DNA from: Amycolatopsis tolypomycina
GTDB taxonomy: Bacteria > Actinomycetota > Actinomycetes > Mycobacteriales > Pseudonocardiaceae
Assembly (NCBI RefSeq): GCF_900105945.1
Contig: NZ_FNSO01000001.1
Coordinates: 124,001 to 188,000 of the forward strand
Direction: 5' to 3'
DNA: 64,000 nt
The notes under the pieces are model-generated. The model made no database searches. It saw nothing but the letters and a program-made list of their open reading frames with translations, and was not told the origin of the DNA. Position 1 is the first letter of the stretch. Every line of letters begins with the position of its first letter. This document shows positions 17,544 to 28,726 of this stretch, piece after piece. The translations under genes were made by a program, and so were the position numbers.

Positions 17544-17571
17544 AAGGGCACTTTCACGTGAAAGTGCCCTT
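17544..17571. terminator. Perfect 28-bp palindrome, terminator behind menJ
   Basis: The half-site AAGGGCACTTTCAC (17544-17557) is followed directly by its exact reverse complement (17558-17571), with CACGTG at the centre and no unpaired loop. As RNA it would form a 14-bp stem less the few central bases. It begins 8 nt after the menJ stop, with no T-run. Termination is the simplest reading; dispersed intergenic repeat is an alternative. Confidence 0.7.
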
Positions 17572-17808
17572 CGCCTGCGCGCGCGGACACACGAGTGGCC
17601 TAACAAGTTGGCCGTGCGGTCAGTGGGATAGATCACAGGTCAGCGCCCGTTTTGTCCGTCCGGAACGTGATCTTGAAGCCTCTTCGTGCAGGTCGTGCGC
17701 GCGGGGGTGGCCACCCGTGACAACGATGGCGGCAGAACTTAGGCGACCCTGATAACACGGGGTACTAGGGACAAGAGTGTGAGTCGCGTCCTAGACTCCC
17801 CCCATGCT

Positions 17809-17826
17809 TTGTGAATCCCTTCACAT
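17809..17826. promoter_or_regulatory. Rex-type operator 1 upstream of nuo
   Basis: TTGTGAATCCCTTCACAT matches the Rex consensus TTGTGAA-N4-TTCACAA at every arm position except the last. Rex is the NADH/NAD+-sensing repressor of actinobacteria and other Gram-positives; in Streptomyces coelicolor it controls respiratory operons, nuo among them, at TGTGAAC-type sites. The centre is 32 bp upstream of the second site's centre, about three helical turns, so both would lie on one DNA face. Confidence 0.78.
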
Positions 17827-17840
17827 CCACGACGAGTGGC

Positions 17841-17858
17841 TTGTGAACTATTTCACAA
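17841..17858. promoter_or_regulatory. Rex-type operator 2 upstream of nuo (perfect)
   Basis: TTGTGAACTATTTCACAA is a perfect inverted repeat of 7-bp arms around CTAT and fits the Rex consensus exactly, including the C after TGTGAA seen in streptomycete sites. The dyad extends one more base pair on each side (C17840/G17859). It lies 142 nt upstream of the nuoA start. I infer NADH-responsive control of complex I synthesis; no rex gene is in the window. Confidence 0.85.
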
Positions 17859-18000
17859 GCACCTTGAGGTCCAGCCACGGGCCGTAAGGAGACCCTGACC
17901 CTCGGCGGTGTGACCCAGGTCCCTTAGGGTGCCGACGAGGCCCAGCGGTTCCCCACCACAAGCACAACCGCAGCGGCGCGGAAAGGATGGCGAAGACCCC

Positions 18001-18420
18001 GTGCTGACGTTGCTGACCCGGACCGACACGGTGCAGCTGGCGCAAGAGGCCCCGAGCCTGAAGCCCTACCTGCCCATCGTGATCTTGTTCGTGCTGGCGC
18101 TCGCTTTCGCCGTGCTGTCGGTCCTGCTCGGACCGCTCGTCGGCCCCAGCCGGTACAACAGGGCCAAGCTGGCCGCCTACGAATGCGGCATCGAGCCGTC
18201 CCCGCAGCCGCTCGTCGGCGCCGGGCGGATGCCGGTCGCGTACTACATCACCGCGATGCTGTTCATCCTGTTCGACATCGAGATGGTCTTCCTCTACCCG
18301 TTCGCCGTGCAGGCGGACGCGCTGGGCACGTTCGGCCTGGTGGAGATCCTGCTGTTCATCGCGACGGTCGGCTTCGCGTACGCCTACGTGTGGCGGCGCG
18401 GCGGCCTGGATTGGAACTAG
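18001..18420 (+). CDS. nuoA: NuoA, NADH-quinone oxidoreductase subunit A
   Basis: 139 aa membrane subunit of complex I with three transmembrane helices. Family signature [19 protein letters not shown], with the conserved glutamate and cysteine in the loop at the quinone site, and [16 protein letters not shown] in helix 2. I place the start at GTG 18001; the hydrophilic extension upstream (from 17929) is unlike the family. It opens a 14-gene operon in the standard A-to-N order with short gaps and overlaps. Confidence 0.93.
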   Translation: MLTLLTRTDTVQLAQEAPSLKPYLPIVILFVLALAFAVLSVLLGPLVGPSRYNRAKLAAYECGIEPSPQPLVGAGRMPVAYYITAMLFILFDIEMVFLYPFAVQADALGTFGLVEILLFIATVGFAYAYVWRRGGLDWN

Positions 18421-18424
18421 ACCC

Positions 18425-18973
18425 ATGGGCCTCGAAGAGAAACTCCCCAACGGCATCCTGCTGGCCAGCCTCGAAGGTCTCGTCAACTGGTCGCGGAAGA
18501 ACTCGATGTGGCCGGCCACCTTCGGGCTCGCCTGCTGCGCGATCGAGATGATGACCGTCGGCGGTTCCCGCTACGACATCGCCCGCTTCGGCATGGAGCG
18601 CTTCAGCGCGACGCCGCGGCAGGCCGACCTGATGATCGTCGCCGGGCGCGTCACGCAGAAGATGGCCCCGGTCCTGCGCCAGATCTACGACCAGATGGCC
18701 GAGCCCAAGTGGGTGCTCGCCATGGGCGTCTGCGCCTCCTCCGGCGGCATGTTCAACAACTACGCCGTGGTGCAGGGCGTCGACCACATCGTGCCGGTCG
18801 ACATGTACCTGCCCGGCTGCCCGCCGCGGCCGGAGATGCTGCTTGACGCGATCCTCAAGCTGCACGCCAAGATCCAGGACGAGCCGATCAACGCCCGCCG
18901 CGCCGCCATCCGCGCGGCCAGCGGGGCCCGGACCGAGCTCGTCGCGTCGTCGATCAAGTACGCGAAGAAGTAG
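18425..18973 (+). CDS. nuoB: NuoB, subunit B (cluster N2)
   Basis: 182 aa peripheral-arm subunit that binds the terminal [4Fe-4S] cluster N2, the electron donor to menaquinone. The tandem cysteines in [10 protein letters not shown] and the further ligands in [13 protein letters not shown] and [12 protein letters not shown] are all present. It starts 4 nt after nuoA. Confidence 0.96.
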   Translation: MGLEEKLPNGILLASLEGLVNWSRKNSMWPATFGLACCAIEMMTVGGSRYDIARFGMERFSATPRQADLMIVAGRVTQKMAPVLRQIYDQMAEPKWVLAMGVCASSGGMFNNYAVVQGVDHIVPVDMYLPGCPPRPEMLLDAILKLHAKIQDEPINARRAAIRAASGARTELVASSIKYAKK

Positions 18974-18977
18974 AGCG

Positions 18978-19727
18978 ATGACTGAGAACCCCCAACCCGG
19001 CGAAGAGCAGTCGAGCGCCGAGCGAGCCGAAACCGGCCTGACGGCCAAGGGCCCGGGCGCGGCCGAAGCGGTCGTCACCGGCCGCGAACGCCGGGGCATG
19101 TTCGGCGTCCAGGGCTCCGGCGACACCTCCGGCTACGGCGGCGTCCGGCTCCCGGCGTACAGCCCGGCGCCGGCCGAGCGCCCGTACGGCGGCTGGTTCG
19201 ACCAGTTCGCCGACGAGTTCTACGCCGCGCTGGCCGAGCGCAAGATCCCCGCCGAGGCGATCCTGCAGACGACGGTCGACCGCGGCGAGATCACCTTCTA
19301 CGTCGCCCGCGAGCACCTGCCCGCCATCGCGCAGACCCTGCGCGACGACGGCGGTCTCCGGTTCGAGCTGCTGTCGTCGGTGTCCGGTGTGGACTACGGC
19401 GTCGACGTCCCGCAGCGGCTGCACGCGGTCTACCACTTCACGTCGCTGACCTACCGGCGCCGGATCCGCCTCGAGGTCACCCTCGACGTCGAGGACGCGC
19501 ACGTGCCGTCGCTGGTCGGGATCTACCCGACCGCCGACTGGCAGGAGCGCGAGACCTGGGACATGTTCGGGATCGTCTTCGACGGCCACCCGGCGCTGAC
19601 CCGGATCCTCATGCCGGACGACTGGGACGGCCACCCCCAGCGCAAGGACTACCCGCTCGGCGGGATCCCGGTCGAATACAAGGGCGCGGAGATCCCGCCG
19701 CCGGACCAGCGGAGGTCTTACTCGTGA
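18978..19727 (+). CDS. nuoC: NuoC, subunit C (30 kDa)
   Basis: 249 aa. The conserved 30-kDa domain occupies about residues 75-235 and carries the signature [20 protein letters not shown] followed by [20 protein letters not shown]. Residues 1-70 form a hydrophilic, glycine- and glutamate-rich extension not found in the E. coli protein but usual in actinobacteria. ATG 18978 is 5 nt after the nuoB stop; the 3' end overlaps nuoD by 4 nt (GTGA). NuoC and NuoD are separate here, unlike the fused NuoCD of enterobacteria. Confidence 0.95.
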   Translation: MTENPQPGEEQSSAERAETGLTAKGPGAAEAVVTGRERRGMFGVQGSGDTSGYGGVRLPAYSPAPAERPYGGWFDQFADEFYAALAERKIPAEAILQTTVDRGEITFYVAREHLPAIAQTLRDDGGLRFELLSSVSGVDYGVDVPQRLHAVYHFTSLTYRRRIRLEVTLDVEDAHVPSLVGIYPTADWQERETWDMFGIVFDGHPALTRILMPDDWDGHPQRKDYPLGGIPVEYKGAEIPPPDQRRSYS

Positions 19728-21103
19728 GCACCGAGAACCTGTCGGACGTCACGACCGGCACCAGCACGACCGAAGCCGGCAGCGACAGCACGGACAACGC
19801 GAACTACGCCGACTCCCGCGACACCACCGAAGGCCGCGTCTACACGGTCTCCGGCGGCGACTGGGACGACGTCATCGCCGACGCCCAGCACGACGAGCGC
19901 ATGGTCATCAACATGGGCCCGCAGCACCCGTCGACGCACGGCGTGCTCCGGCTCGTGCTGGAGATGGAGGGCGAGACCGTCACGCAGCTGCGGTCGGTCA
20001 TCGGCTACCTGCACACCGGCATCGAGAAGAACTGCGAGTACCGGACCTGGACCCAGGGCGTCACCTTCGTGACGCGCATGGACTACCTGGCCCCGCTGTC
20101 GACGGAGATGGCGTACTGCCTCGGCGTCGAGAAGCTGCTCGGCATCGAGGCCCCGCGCCGCGCGCAGCTGCTGCGCGTGATGCTGCTGGAGATCAACCGG
20201 ATCGGCTCGCACCTGGTCTACATCGCCACCGGCGGCATGGAGCTCGGCGCCACCACCGCGATGACGCTCGGCTTCCGCGAGCGCGAAGAGGTGCTGCACC
20301 TGCTGGAGCACCTGACCGGCCTGCGGATGAACCACGCGTTCATCCGCCCCGGCGGCCTCGCGCAGGACATGCCGGCCGACTACGTCGAGGTCGTCAAGGC
20401 GTTCCTCAAGACGATGAAGGAACGCCTTCCGCTGTACGACAAGCTCTTCACCGGCCAGCCGATCTGGCGCAACCGGCTCAAGGGCGTCGGGTACCTGCCG
20501 GTCGACGCGTGCCTCGCGCTCGGCGTCACCGGCCCGGTGCTGCGGTCCGCGGGCCTCCCGTGGGACCTGCGCAAGACCGAGCCGTACTCCTGCTACGACG
20601 AGTTCGAGTTCGACGTGCCGGTCGACAACGGTGCCGACTGCTGGTCGCGCTACCTGATCCGGGTGCACGAGATGCACGAGAGCCTCAAGATCATCGAGCA
20701 GTGCCTCGAGAAGCTCGAGCCGGGCCCGGTCATGGTCGAGGACAAGAAGATCGCGTGGCCCGCGCAGCTGTCCATCGGCAGCGACGGCATGGGCAACTCG
20801 CTCGAGCACGTCAAGAAGATCATGGGCCAGTCGATGGAGTCCCTGATCCACCACTTCAAGCTGGTCACCGAGGGCTTCAAGGTCCCGCCGGGCCAGGTCT
20901 ACGCGCCGGTCGAGTCACCGCGCGGCGAGCTGGGCGTGCACCTGGTCTCCGACGGCGGCACCCGGCCGCTGCGGGTCCACGTGCGCGAACCGAGCTTCGT
21001 GAACCTGCAGTCGATGCCCGCCATGGCCGAGGGCGGCCTGGTCGCCGACGTGATCGCCGCCATCGCCTCGATCGACCCCGTCATGGGGGGAGTGGACCGA
21101 TGA
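19724..21103 (+). CDS. nuoD: NuoD, subunit D (49 kDa)
   Basis: 459 aa. It forms the menaquinone pocket together with NuoB. Signature [20 protein letters not shown] at about residue 64, the quinone-site histidine in QHPSTHG, and the C-terminal [19 protein letters not shown] and DPVMGGVDR. The N-terminal 50 residues are a serine/threonine- and aspartate-rich extension ([19 protein letters not shown]). The GTG start overlaps nuoC; the TGA overlaps nuoE (ATGA). Confidence 0.96.
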   Translation: MSTENLSDVTTGTSTTEAGSDSTDNANYADSRDTTEGRVYTVSGGDWDDVIADAQHDERMVINMGPQHPSTHGVLRLVLEMEGETVTQLRSVIGYLHTGIEKNCEYRTWTQGVTFVTRMDYLAPLSTEMAYCLGVEKLLGIEAPRRAQLLRVMLLEINRIGSHLVYIATGGMELGATTAMTLGFREREEVLHLLEHLTGLRMNHAFIRPGGLAQDMPADYVEVVKAFLKTMKERLPLYDKLFTGQPIWRNRLKGVGYLPVDACLALGVTGPVLRSAGLPWDLRKTEPYSCYDEFEFDVPVDNGADCWSRYLIRVHEMHESLKIIEQCLEKLEPGPVMVEDKKIAWPAQLSIGSDGMGNSLEHVKKIMGQSMESLIHHFKLVTEGFKVPPGQVYAPVESPRGELGVHLVSDGGTRPLRVHVREPSFVNLQSMPAMAEGGLVADVIAAIASIDPVMGGVDR

Positions 21104-21957
21104 CCACAGCAGTTCCCGAGCCGGGCCCGAACTACTCCGCGACGACGCACGCCGCGGCCGGGCCCGACACCGACGCCGTCGCCATCGCGCCGGACCCCGA
21201 AGTGGCGGCCGGGATCATCACCGAGACGCCGCTCGAGGACATCTTCGACGCGGACATCCACGCCAAGGCGCAGGACCTGATCGCGCGCTACCCGATGTCC
21301 CGCTCGGCACTGCTGCCGATGCTGCACCTCGTGCAGTCGGTGCAGGGCTACGTCAGCCAGGAGGGCATCGCGTTCTGCGCGAAGCAGCTCGACCTGTCCG
21401 ACGCCGAGGTCAGCGCGGTCGCGACGTTCTACACGATGTACAAGCGCCGCCCGTGCGGCGAGCACCTCGTGAGCGTCTGCACCAACACGCTGTGCGCGGC
21501 GATGGGCGGCGACGCGATCTACAAGAAGCTCCAGACGCACCTTGGCTCCGAGGAGAACCCGCTGGGGCACAACGAGACCGCGGGCACGCCGAACGAGCCG
21601 GGCTCGATCACCCTCGAGCACGCCGAGTGCCTCGCGGCCTGCGACCTCGCGCCGGTCATCCAGGTCAACTACGAGTACTTCGACAACCAGACCGAGGACA
21701 AGGCCGTCGCGCTGGTCGACGCGCTGCAGGCGGGCAAGAAGCCGGCCCCGACGCGCGGTGCCCCGCTGACGAACTTCAAGGGCGCCGAACTGCAGCTCGC
21801 CGGGTTCTTCCCGGAGGACGAGCGGACCTACCGCAAGGACGTCGACGGCCCGTCGCAGGCCGTCGAGACGCTGCGGGGCGCGAAGCTCGCGCAGGAGCGC
21901 GGCTGGGTCGCCCCGGTGGCCTCCGATGTGCCGTTGCCAGAAGTGGAGAAGAAGTAA
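21100..21957 (+). CDS. nuoE: NuoE, subunit E ([2Fe-2S] N1a)
   Basis: 285 aa, longer than the E. coli protein (about 166) because of extensions at both ends. The thioredoxin-like core binds cluster N1a through [13 protein letters not shown] (two cysteines) and [20 protein letters not shown] (two cysteines). The C-terminal 60 residues ([20 protein letters not shown] onward) are the actinobacterial tail. It overlaps nuoD by 4 nt and nuoF by 1 nt (TAATG), implying coupled translation of the NADH-oxidising module. Confidence 0.95.
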   Translation: MTTAVPEPGPNYSATTHAAAGPDTDAVAIAPDPEVAAGIITETPLEDIFDADIHAKAQDLIARYPMSRSALLPMLHLVQSVQGYVSQEGIAFCAKQLDLSDAEVSAVATFYTMYKRRPCGEHLVSVCTNTLCAAMGGDAIYKKLQTHLGSEENPLGHNETAGTPNEPGSITLEHAECLAACDLAPVIQVNYEYFDNQTEDKAVALVDALQAGKKPAPTRGAPLTNFKGAELQLAGFFPEDERTYRKDVDGPSQAVETLRGAKLAQERGWVAPVASDVPLPEVEKK

Positions 21958-23237
21958 TGGCCGATCCCATTACCCCGGTCCTCACGAAGCGCTGGCTGTC
22001 GCCGAACTCCTGGACGATCGGGCAGTACGAAGCACTCGAGGGCTACACGGCGATCCGCAAGGCACTGGCCGGGACGCCGGAGCAGCTCGTCCAGCTGATC
22101 AAGGACTCGGGGCTGCGCGGCCGCGGCGGCGCGGGCTTCCCGGCCGGCATCAAGTGGTCGTTCATGCCGCCGAACTTCGACAAGCCGCACTACCTGGTGA
22201 TCAATGCCGACGAGGGCGAACCCGGTACCTGCAAGGACATCCCGCTGATGATGGCGGACCCGCACTCGCTGATCGAGGGCTGCATCATCGCCTCGTACGC
22301 GATGCGGTCCAACCACTGCTTCATCTACGTCCGCGGGGAAGCGCTGCACTGCATCCGCCGGCTCAACGCGGCCGTGCGCGAAGCCGAAGCGGCGGGTTAC
22401 CTGGGCGAGAACATCCTCGGCTCCGGCTTCGACCTCAAGATCACCGTCCACGCCGGTGCGGGCGCGTACATCTGCGGCGAGGAGACGGCGCTGCTCGACT
22501 CGCTCGAAGGCCGTCGCGGCCAGCCGCGGCTCAAGCCGCCGTTCCCGGCCGCCGCGGGTCTCTACGCCGCGCCGACCACGGTGAACAACGTCGAGACGAT
22601 CGCCAGCGCGCCCTACATCGTCAACGCCGGCTCCAGCTGGTTCCGCGAGATGGGCCGCGAGAAGTCGCCCGGCCCGAAGATCTACTCGATCTCCGGCCAC
22701 GTCGAGAAGCCCGGCCAGTACGAGTGCCCGCTCGGCACGACACTGCGCGAGCTGCTGGACATGGCGGGCGGCATGAAGGACGGCATCCCGCTCAAGTTCT
22801 GGACCCCGGGCGGCTCGTCCACCCCGATGTTCACCGCCGAGCACCTCGACGTTCCCCTGGACTTCGAAGGCGCGGCGGAAGCCGGGTCGATGCTGGGCAC
22901 CACCGCCGTCCAGGTCTTCAACGAGACCGTGTCGGTGCCGTGGGCCGTGATGAAGTGGACCCAGTTCTACGAGCACGAGTCCTGCGGCAAGTGCACGCCG
23001 TGCCGCGAAGGCACGTACTGGCTGGCGCAGATCCTCGAGCGCATGGTCGAGGGCCACGGCACCGAGGAGGACATCGACACCCTCCTCGACGTCTGCGACA
23101 ACATCCTCGGCCGGTCGTTCTGCGCCCTCGGCGACGGCGCGGTGTCGCCGATCCAGAGCGGTATCAAGTACTTCCGCGAGGAATTCCTCGCTCTCTGTGA
23201 GAGCAACAAGCGCGAACTGGTGGGAGCGCAGGCATGA
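21957..23237 (+). CDS. nuoF: NuoF, subunit F (FMN, NADH-binding)
   Basis: 426 aa. The entry point for electrons: it binds NADH and FMN ([18 protein letters not shown], then [12 protein letters not shown] and [20 protein letters not shown]) and cluster N3 through [16 protein letters not shown] plus a downstream cysteine in [10 protein letters not shown]. Start ATG 21957; the last 4 nt overlap nuoG. Confidence 0.96.
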   Translation: MADPITPVLTKRWLSPNSWTIGQYEALEGYTAIRKALAGTPEQLVQLIKDSGLRGRGGAGFPAGIKWSFMPPNFDKPHYLVINADEGEPGTCKDIPLMMADPHSLIEGCIIASYAMRSNHCFIYVRGEALHCIRRLNAAVREAEAAGYLGENILGSGFDLKITVHAGAGAYICGEETALLDSLEGRRGQPRLKPPFPAAAGLYAAPTTVNNVETIASAPYIVNAGSSWFREMGREKSPGPKIYSISGHVEKPGQYECPLGTTLRELLDMAGGMKDGIPLKFWTPGGSSTPMFTAEHLDVPLDFEGAAEAGSMLGTTAVQVFNETVSVPWAVMKWTQFYEHESCGKCTPCREGTYWLAQILERMVEGHGTEEDIDTLLDVCDNILGRSFCALGDGAVSPIQSGIKYFREEFLALCESNKRELVGAQA

Positions 23238-25705
23238 CGATCGCCCCCGACAAGCCTGAGACGACCGAAACCCCGGTCCCCGAAGGCCACGTCAAGCTGG
23301 TCATCGACGGCGAAGAGGTCATCGCCCCCAAGGGCGAGCTCCTCATCCGCACGGCCGAACGCCTCGGCACGGTCATCCCGCGGTTCTGCGACCACCCGCT
23401 CCTCGACCCGGCGGGCGCCTGCCGCCAGTGCCTGGTCGAGGTCGAGATGGGCGGCAGGCCGATGCCGAAGCCGCAGGCGTCCTGCACGATGACCGTCGCC
23501 GACGGCATGGTCGTCAAGACGCAGCTGACGTCGCCGGTCGCGGACAAGGCGCAGCAGGGCGTGATGGAGCTGCTGCTCATCAACCACCCGCTGGACTGCC
23601 CGATCTGCGACAAGGGCGGCGAGTGCCCCCTGCAGAACCAGGCGCTGGCCCACGGCCGCACGGACTCCCGGTTCGTCGACACCAAGCGGACGTTCCCGAA
23701 GCCGCTGCCGATCTCCACGCAGGTGCTGCTGGACCGCGAACGCTGCGTGCTCTGCCAGCGCTGCACCCGGTTCTCCCGCGAGATCGCCGGCGACCCGTTC
23801 ATCGAGCTCCTCGAACGCGGCGCCCACCAGCAGATCGGCACCGCGGAGACGGCGGACGTGCTCGACATGGCGTCGCGGACGACCAGCGGCCAGCCGTTCC
23901 AGTCGTACTTCTCCGGCAACGTCATCCAGATCTGCCCGGTCGGGGCTCTCACCAGCGCGGCCTACCGCTTCCGGTCGCGGCCGTTCGACCTGGTGTCCTC
24001 GCCGAGCGTCTGCGAGCACTGCTCGTCCGGCTGCGCCGAGCGCACCGACTTCCGGCGCGGCAAGGTCCAGCGCAAGCTGGCCGGCGACGACCCCGAGGTC
24101 AACGAAGAGTGGATCTGCGACAAGGGCCGGTTCGCCTTCCGCTACACCGGCGCCGAGGACCGCATCCGGCGCCCGCTGGTCCGCAACCGCGAGACCGGTG
24201 AGCTGGAAGAGGCGTCCTGGACCGACGCGCTGCGCATCGCCGCCGAAGGTCTCACCGCGGCGCGCGCGAACGGTGGCGTCGGCGTCCTGCCCGGTGGGCG
24301 GCTGACCGTCGAGGACGCCTACGCGTACTCGAAGTTCGCCCGCGTCGCCCTGCGCACCAACGACATCGACTTCCGCGCCCGCCCGCACTCGGCCGAGGAA
24401 CTCGCGTTCCTCACCTCGCACGTCGTGGGCGTGACGCCGGAGTCCGGCGTCACCTTCGGCGAGCTCGAGCGGGCCCGCACGGTCCTGTGCGTCGCCTTCG
24501 AGCCCGAGGACGAAGCCCCGATCGTGTTCCTGCGGCTGCGCAAGGCGGCCCGCAAGAACCGCACCCGGGTCGTCCACTTGGGACAGTGGACGACGTCGTC
24601 GGTGCGCAAGACGTTCGGAGAGCTGCTCGCCTGCGTCCCCGGCCAGGAGGCCGCGGCCGTCGACGGCATCGCCAAGCACGCGCCGGACCTCGAGGAGGGC
24701 CTGCGCGGCGAGGGTGCGGTCGTCCTTGTCGGCGAGCGCGCCGCCGCGATCCCCGGCCTCTTCGCCGCCCTGCACGACCTGGTCGAGCGCACCGGCGTCC
24801 GGCTCGCGTGGATCCCGCGCCGCGCCGGCGACCGGGGCGCCCTGGAGGCCGGCTGCGTGCCGTCGCTGCTGCCCGGCGGCCGCCGGGTCGGTGACGACGC
24901 CGCCCGCGTCGCCGTCGAGAACGCCTGGGGCGTCCCGCTCCCGGCGACCCCGGGCCGCGACGCGACCGACATCCTGCTGGCCGCTTCGGCCGGCGAGCTC
25001 GGCGGCCTGGTCGTCGGCGGGGTCGACCCGTACGACCTGCCGGACCCGGCCCTCGCGCTGCGCGCGCTGGACAACGCCGGGTTCGTGGTCAGCCTGGAAC
25101 TGCGGCTCAGCGCGGTGACCGAGCGCGCGGACGTGGTGCTCCCGGTGGCGGCGTCGGACGAGAAGTCCGGCAGCTACCTCAACTGGGAGGGCCGCACCCG
25201 CCCGTTCGACACGACGATCGAAGGCACCGGCGCCCTGCCCGACTGCCGGGTGCTCGACACCCTCGCCGTCGAGATGGACGCGGACCTGTTCACGCAGACG
25301 CCGGCCGCCGCGCGCGGTGACTTCGAGAAGCTCGGCCCGGCCTCGGCACTGCGGTGGAGCCACGTGGCCGCCGAAGTCGCGCCGCCCGCGACGCCGGGTG
25401 ACGGCCAGGCGATCCTGTCGACCTGGCGCCAGCTGATCGACAACGGTTCCCTGCAGGACGGCGAGCCGCACCTCAAGGGCACCCAGCGCACGCCGGTCGC
25501 GCGGCTGTCCGCGAAGACCGCCGAGGAGCTGGGCACCACCGTGCGGGTCAGCACCGAACGCGGTGCGATCACGCTGCCGGTGGAGATCGCCGACCTGCCC
25601 GACGGCGTCGTGTGGCTGCCGGGCAACTCCGACGGCTCCGCCGTGTTCAAGACGCTCGGTGCCGGCCACGGCGCCGTGGTGAACCTCGCTGGAGGTGGGC
25701 AATGA
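23234..25705 (+). CDS. nuoG: NuoG, subunit G (iron-sulfur electron wire)
   Basis: 823 aa. The N-terminal [2Fe-2S] domain ([20 protein letters not shown]) is followed by the His/Cys-ligated N5 region ([20 protein letters not shown]), the [4Fe-4S] motifs [16 protein letters not shown] and CPVGALTS, then a molybdopterin-oxidoreductase-like domain beginning with a further cluster site [18 protein letters not shown] (N7 type) and ending near residue 800. The molybdopterin domain is structural in complex I. The annotation is secure; the 3' end overlaps nuoH by 4 nt. Confidence 0.95.
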   Translation: MTIAPDKPETTETPVPEGHVKLVIDGEEVIAPKGELLIRTAERLGTVIPRFCDHPLLDPAGACRQCLVEVEMGGRPMPKPQASCTMTVADGMVVKTQLTSPVADKAQQGVMELLLINHPLDCPICDKGGECPLQNQALAHGRTDSRFVDTKRTFPKPLPISTQVLLDRERCVLCQRCTRFSREIAGDPFIELLERGAHQQIGTAETADVLDMASRTTSGQPFQSYFSGNVIQICPVGALTSAAYRFRSRPFDLVSSPSVCEHCSSGCAERTDFRRGKVQRKLAGDDPEVNEEWICDKGRFAFRYTGAEDRIRRPLVRNRETGELEEASWTDALRIAAEGLTAARANGGVGVLPGGRLTVEDAYAYSKFARVALRTNDIDFRARPHSAEELAFLTSHVVGVTPESGVTFGELERARTVLCVAFEPEDEAPIVFLRLRKAARKNRTRVVHLGQWTTSSVRKTFGELLACVPGQEAAAVDGIAKHAPDLEEGLRGEGAVVLVGERAAAIPGLFAALHDLVERTGVRLAWIPRRAGDRGALEAGCVPSLLPGGRRVGDDAARVAVENAWGVPLPATPGRDATDILLAASAGELGGLVVGGVDPYDLPDPALALRALDNAGFVVSLELRLSAVTERADVVLPVAASDEKSGSYLNWEGRTRPFDTTIEGTGALPDCRVLDTLAVEMDADLFTQTPAAARGDFEKLGPASALRWSHVAAEVAPPATPGDGQAILSTWRQLIDNGSLQDGEPHLKGTQRTPVARLSAKTAEELGTTVRVSTERGAITLPVEIADLPDGVVWLPGNSDGSAVFKTLGAGHGAVVNLAGGGQ

Positions 25706-27051
25706 CCCCGCTGCTGACCGAAGCAGCCGTCGGCAGCGTGCCGGACGCGGCGACGCGGGCGGCGCTGCTGGCCGACGACCCGCTGTGGCTGATCCTGCTC
25801 AAGTGCGTGGTCATCCTGCTGATCGGGCCGATCATGACGATCTTCCTGATCGTCTGGGAGCGCAAGGCCGTCGGCCGGATGCAAAACCGGCCCGGCCCCA
25901 ACCGGGTCGGCCCGGGCGGCTACCTGCAGTCCCTGGCGGACGCGATCAAGCTGCCGTTCAAGGAACAGATCATCCCGGACACCGCCGACCGCAAGGTGTA
26001 CTTCCTCGCCCCGGTCATGTGCGTGGTGCCGTCGCTGATCGCGCTGTCGGCCATCCCGTTCGGGCCGGTCGTGTCGATCTTCGGCGAGCGGACCGTGCTC
26101 CAGCTGCTCGACCTGCCGGTCAGCGCGCTGGTGATCCTGGCCTGCTCCTCGATCGGCGTCTACGGCATCGTGCTCGCCGGCTGGTCGTCCGGCTCGCCGT
26201 ACCCGCTGCTCGGCGGCATGCGCTCCGCGGCGCAGGTGATCTCCTACGAGATCGCGATGGGCCTCTCGATCGTCGCGGTGATCCTGCAGGCCGGGTCGCT
26301 GAACCTGGCCGACATCGTCAGCAAGCAGCAGCCGGTGTGGTTCCTCTACCTGGTCCCGAGCTTCGTGATCTACCTGATCTCGATGGTCGGCGAGACCAAC
26401 CGCGCGCCGTTCGACCTCCCGGAGGCCGAGTCGGAGCTGGTCGGCGGCTTCCACACCGAGTACAGCTCGATGAAGTTCGCGATGTTCTTCCTCGCCGAGT
26501 ACGTCAACATGGTGATCGTCTCGGCGTTCGCGACGACGTTGTTCCTCGGTGGCTGGATGGCCCCGTGGCCGCTGTCGCTGATCGGGAACAACGTCCTCAA
26601 CACCGGCTGGTGGCCGGTGCTGTGGTTCTTCGCGAAGATGTTCGTCCTGCTCTTCGGGTTCATCTGGCTGCGCGGCACGCTGCCCCGTCTGCGCTACGAC
26701 CAGTTCATGCGCCTGGGCTGGAAGGTCCTGGTCCCGCTGAACCTGGTCTGGATCATCATGGTGACCTTCGCGAAGGTGATCACCTGGAACACCGCGACCA
26801 TCATCATCGCCGCGGTCGCGATCTTCATCGTCGTCGCGCTGTTCTTCTACGTCCGCGCCGCGAGCCGTGAAGAGGAGAGCGAGTCGATCCCGGTGACCGG
26901 TGGCGGTTTCCCGGTTCCGCCGCTGGACCTCAAGGTCCCGCAGACCACCCCGCGTCAGAAGGCCTTGGCCAAGGCCGAGGCGAAGGCGGCCCGCCGCAAG
27001 CCGGCGGCCGTCGGTACCGCAAAGGAAGGGGCACAAGATGGGGTTTCTTGA
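25702..27051 (+). CDS. nuoH: NuoH, subunit H
   Basis: 449 aa membrane subunit at the junction with the peripheral arm, with eight transmembrane helices and part of the quinone tunnel. Signatures: [20 protein letters not shown] and [20 protein letters not shown], the second holding the conserved acidic residues of the E-channel. The last 70 residues are a charged, alanine/lysine-rich tail ([20 protein letters not shown]) seen in actinobacterial NuoH. ATG 25702 follows GGAGG. It overlaps nuoI by 14 nt. Confidence 0.95.
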   Translation: MTPLLTEAAVGSVPDAATRAALLADDPLWLILLKCVVILLIGPIMTIFLIVWERKAVGRMQNRPGPNRVGPGGYLQSLADAIKLPFKEQIIPDTADRKVYFLAPVMCVVPSLIALSAIPFGPVVSIFGERTVLQLLDLPVSALVILACSSIGVYGIVLAGWSSGSPYPLLGGMRSAAQVISYEIAMGLSIVAVILQAGSLNLADIVSKQQPVWFLYLVPSFVIYLISMVGETNRAPFDLPEAESELVGGFHTEYSSMKFAMFFLAEYVNMVIVSAFATTLFLGGWMAPWPLSLIGNNVLNTGWWPVLWFFAKMFVLLFGFIWLRGTLPRLRYDQFMRLGWKVLVPLNLVWIIMVTFAKVITWNTATIIIAAVAIFIVVALFFYVRAASREEESESIPVTGGGFPVPPLDLKVPQTTPRQKALAKAEAKAARRKPAAVGTAKEGAQDGVS

Positions 27052-27562
27052 TCCCGTCAAGGGCTTCGGCGTCACCTTCGGGATGATGTTCAAGAAGGTC
27101 GCCACCGAGGAGTACCCGGAGGCTGGCGCGCCCGCCGCCCCGCGTTACCACGGCCGGCACCAGCTGAACCGCCACCCGGACGGCCTCGAGAAGTGCGTCG
27201 GCTGCGAGCTGTGCGCGTGGGCGTGCCCGGCGGACGCGATCTTCGTCGAGGGCGGTGACAACACCGAGGAAGCCCGGTACTCGCCGGGCGAGCGGTACGG
27301 CGCGGACTACCAGATCAACTACCTGCGCTGCATCGGCTGCGGCCTCTGCATCGAGGCGTGCCCGACCCGGTCGCTGACGATGATCAACTTCTACGAGCTG
27401 GCCGACGACGACCGCCAGCGGCTGATCTACACGAAGGAAGACCTGCTCGCCCCGCTGCTGCCCGGCATGGAGCAGCCGCCGCACCCGATGCGGCTCGGCG
27501 AAAACGAGCAGGACTACTACGTGAACGGCCCCGAGCTGGCGCGCGGGGAGGCTTCGAAGTGA
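27038..27562 (+). CDS. nuoI: NuoI, subunit I (two [4Fe-4S] clusters)
   Basis: 174 aa, ferredoxin-like, carrying clusters N6a and N6b through [17 protein letters not shown] and [17 protein letters not shown]. An N-terminal amphipathic region ([20 protein letters not shown]) contacts NuoH. The start ATG 27038 lies inside the end of nuoH; the next gene starts with a 4-nt overlap. Confidence 0.95.
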   Translation: MGFLDPVKGFGVTFGMMFKKVATEEYPEAGAPAAPRYHGRHQLNRHPDGLEKCVGCELCAWACPADAIFVEGGDNTEEARYSPGERYGADYQINYLRCIGCGLCIEACPTRSLTMINFYELADDDRQRLIYTKEDLLAPLLPGMEQPPHPMRLGENEQDYYVNGPELARGEASK

Positions 27563-28419
27563 TCACTGCACTTCTGGCCCAGGCGCCCAACGCGTCGGCG
27601 GGTGTGTCCACCGGGGAAGCCATCGCGTTCTGGATCCTCGGCCCGCTCTCGCTGCTCGGCGCGCTCGGCATGATCTTCTCCCGCAACGCCGTCCACTCGG
27701 CGCTGTGGCTGGTGCTGACCATGCTGAGCCTGGGCGCGCTGTACATGATCCAGTCGGCGCCGTTCCTCGGCTTCACGCAGATCATCGTCTACACCGGCGC
27801 GATCATGATGCTGTTCCTGTTCGTGCTGATGCTGGTCGGCCGCGAGAGCTCCGACTCGGTCGTCGAAGTCCTGCGCGGCCAGCGGCTGGCCGCGACGGTG
27901 CTCGGCATCGGGATGGCCGCGCTGCTGGCCACCGGCATCTACCGGGCGCTGGAGAACGTCACGCCGGCGATCCCGCTGGACTCGACGACGTCGGCGGGCG
28001 GCGGTCCCAAGGGCCTCGGCAAGCTGATCTTCACCGACTACCTGTTCCCGTTCGAGCTGACGTCGGCGCTGCTCATCACCGCCGCGATCGGCGCGATGGT
28101 GCTGGCCTTCACCGACCGGCACGCCAAGGGCGGGAAGCTGTCGCAGAAGGAACTCGTGCTCCTGCGTTTCCGCGGCGAGCACGACCGGCCGTCGCCGCTG
28201 CCCGGCCCGGGTGTCTTCGCCACCGCCAACTCGGTGGCCACCCCGGCGCTGCTGCCGGACGGCTCGGTCGCCCCGGAGTCGCTGTCGGCGATCATCGAGT
28301 CCACCTCGGCGATCGAGCTGGCGAAGGAACGCAAGCTCGTCGCGGACGACGTCGAACACCCGGACGCGCACGCGCTGGTCGGCTCGGACGCGGCGGAAAC
28401 CAAGGGGGAGAAGGAATGA
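27559..28419 (+). CDS. nuoJ: NuoJ, subunit J
   Basis: 286 aa. Five transmembrane helices in residues 20-180, with the family motif [20 protein letters not shown] (helix 3, the pi-bulge helix that gates the proton path). The C-terminal 100 residues (from about [13 protein letters not shown]) are a hydrophilic extension absent in E. coli. GTG start at 27559, giving [11 protein letters not shown]. Confidence 0.94.
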   Translation: MITALLAQAPNASAGVSTGEAIAFWILGPLSLLGALGMIFSRNAVHSALWLVLTMLSLGALYMIQSAPFLGFTQIIVYTGAIMMLFLFVLMLVGRESSDSVVEVLRGQRLAATVLGIGMAALLATGIYRALENVTPAIPLDSTTSAGGGPKGLGKLIFTDYLFPFELTSALLITAAIGAMVLAFTDRHAKGGKLSQKELVLLRFRGEHDRPSPLPGPGVFATANSVATPALLPDGSVAPESLSAIIESTSAIELAKERKLVADDVEHPDAHALVGSDAAETKGEKE

Positions 28420-28715
28420 CCCCGACGTACTACCTGCTGCTGTCGGCGCTGCTGTTCGCGCTCGGCGCGGTCGGCGTGCTGGTGCGGCGCAACGCGATCG
28501 TCGTGTTCATGTGCATCGAGCTGATGCTCAACGCGGTGAACCTGTCGCTGGTCACCTTCGCCCGGATCAACGGCGGGCTCGACGGCCAGGTCATGGCGTT
28601 CTTCGTCATGGTCGTCGCGGCCGCCGAGGTCGTGGTCGGCCTGGCGATCATCATGGCCATCTTCCGCACCCGGCGCTCGGCCTCGGTCGACGACACCAAC
28701 CTGCTGAAGTACTAG
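28416..28715 (+). CDS. nuoK: NuoK, subunit K
   Basis: 99 aa, three transmembrane helices, MrpC-like antiporter subunit. The two conserved membrane glutamates are visible: in [15 protein letters not shown] (helix 2) and [16 protein letters not shown] (helix 3). Overlaps nuoJ by 4 nt; nuoL follows after 11 nt. Confidence 0.95.
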   Translation: MTPTYYLLLSALLFALGAVGVLVRRNAIVVFMCIELMLNAVNLSLVTFARINGGLDGQVMAFFVMVVAAAEVVVGLAIIMAIFRTRRSASVDDTNLLKY

Positions 28716-28726
28716 GAGACCCCCGA

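Larger units (their letters stand above)
17572..18000 (+). promoter_or_regulatory. nuo upstream region, 429 nt without a gene
   Basis: I find no convincing coding sequence here. The region holds the two Rex-type operators described separately (17809-17826 and 17841-17858) and, after them, a leader of about 140 nt before nuoA. The stretch 17,590-17,800 is less GC-rich than the flanks and contains several -10-like hexamers (for example TAGACT at 17792-17797), but I cannot assign a transcription start. The nuoA GTG at 18001 is preceded by GAAAGGA at 17981-17987. Confidence 0.6.

Noticed and set aside
17929..18000. An upstream extension of nuoA from an ATG-type frame start at 17929
   Set aside because: The extra 24 residues (PTRPSGSPPQAQPQ and so on) are hydrophilic and unlike NuoA; GTG 18001 fits the family length.
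22967..25702. A 911-residue minus-strand frame opposite nuoF and nuoG
   Set aside because: Antisense of well-conserved complex I genes; its composition is that of a codon-position shadow.
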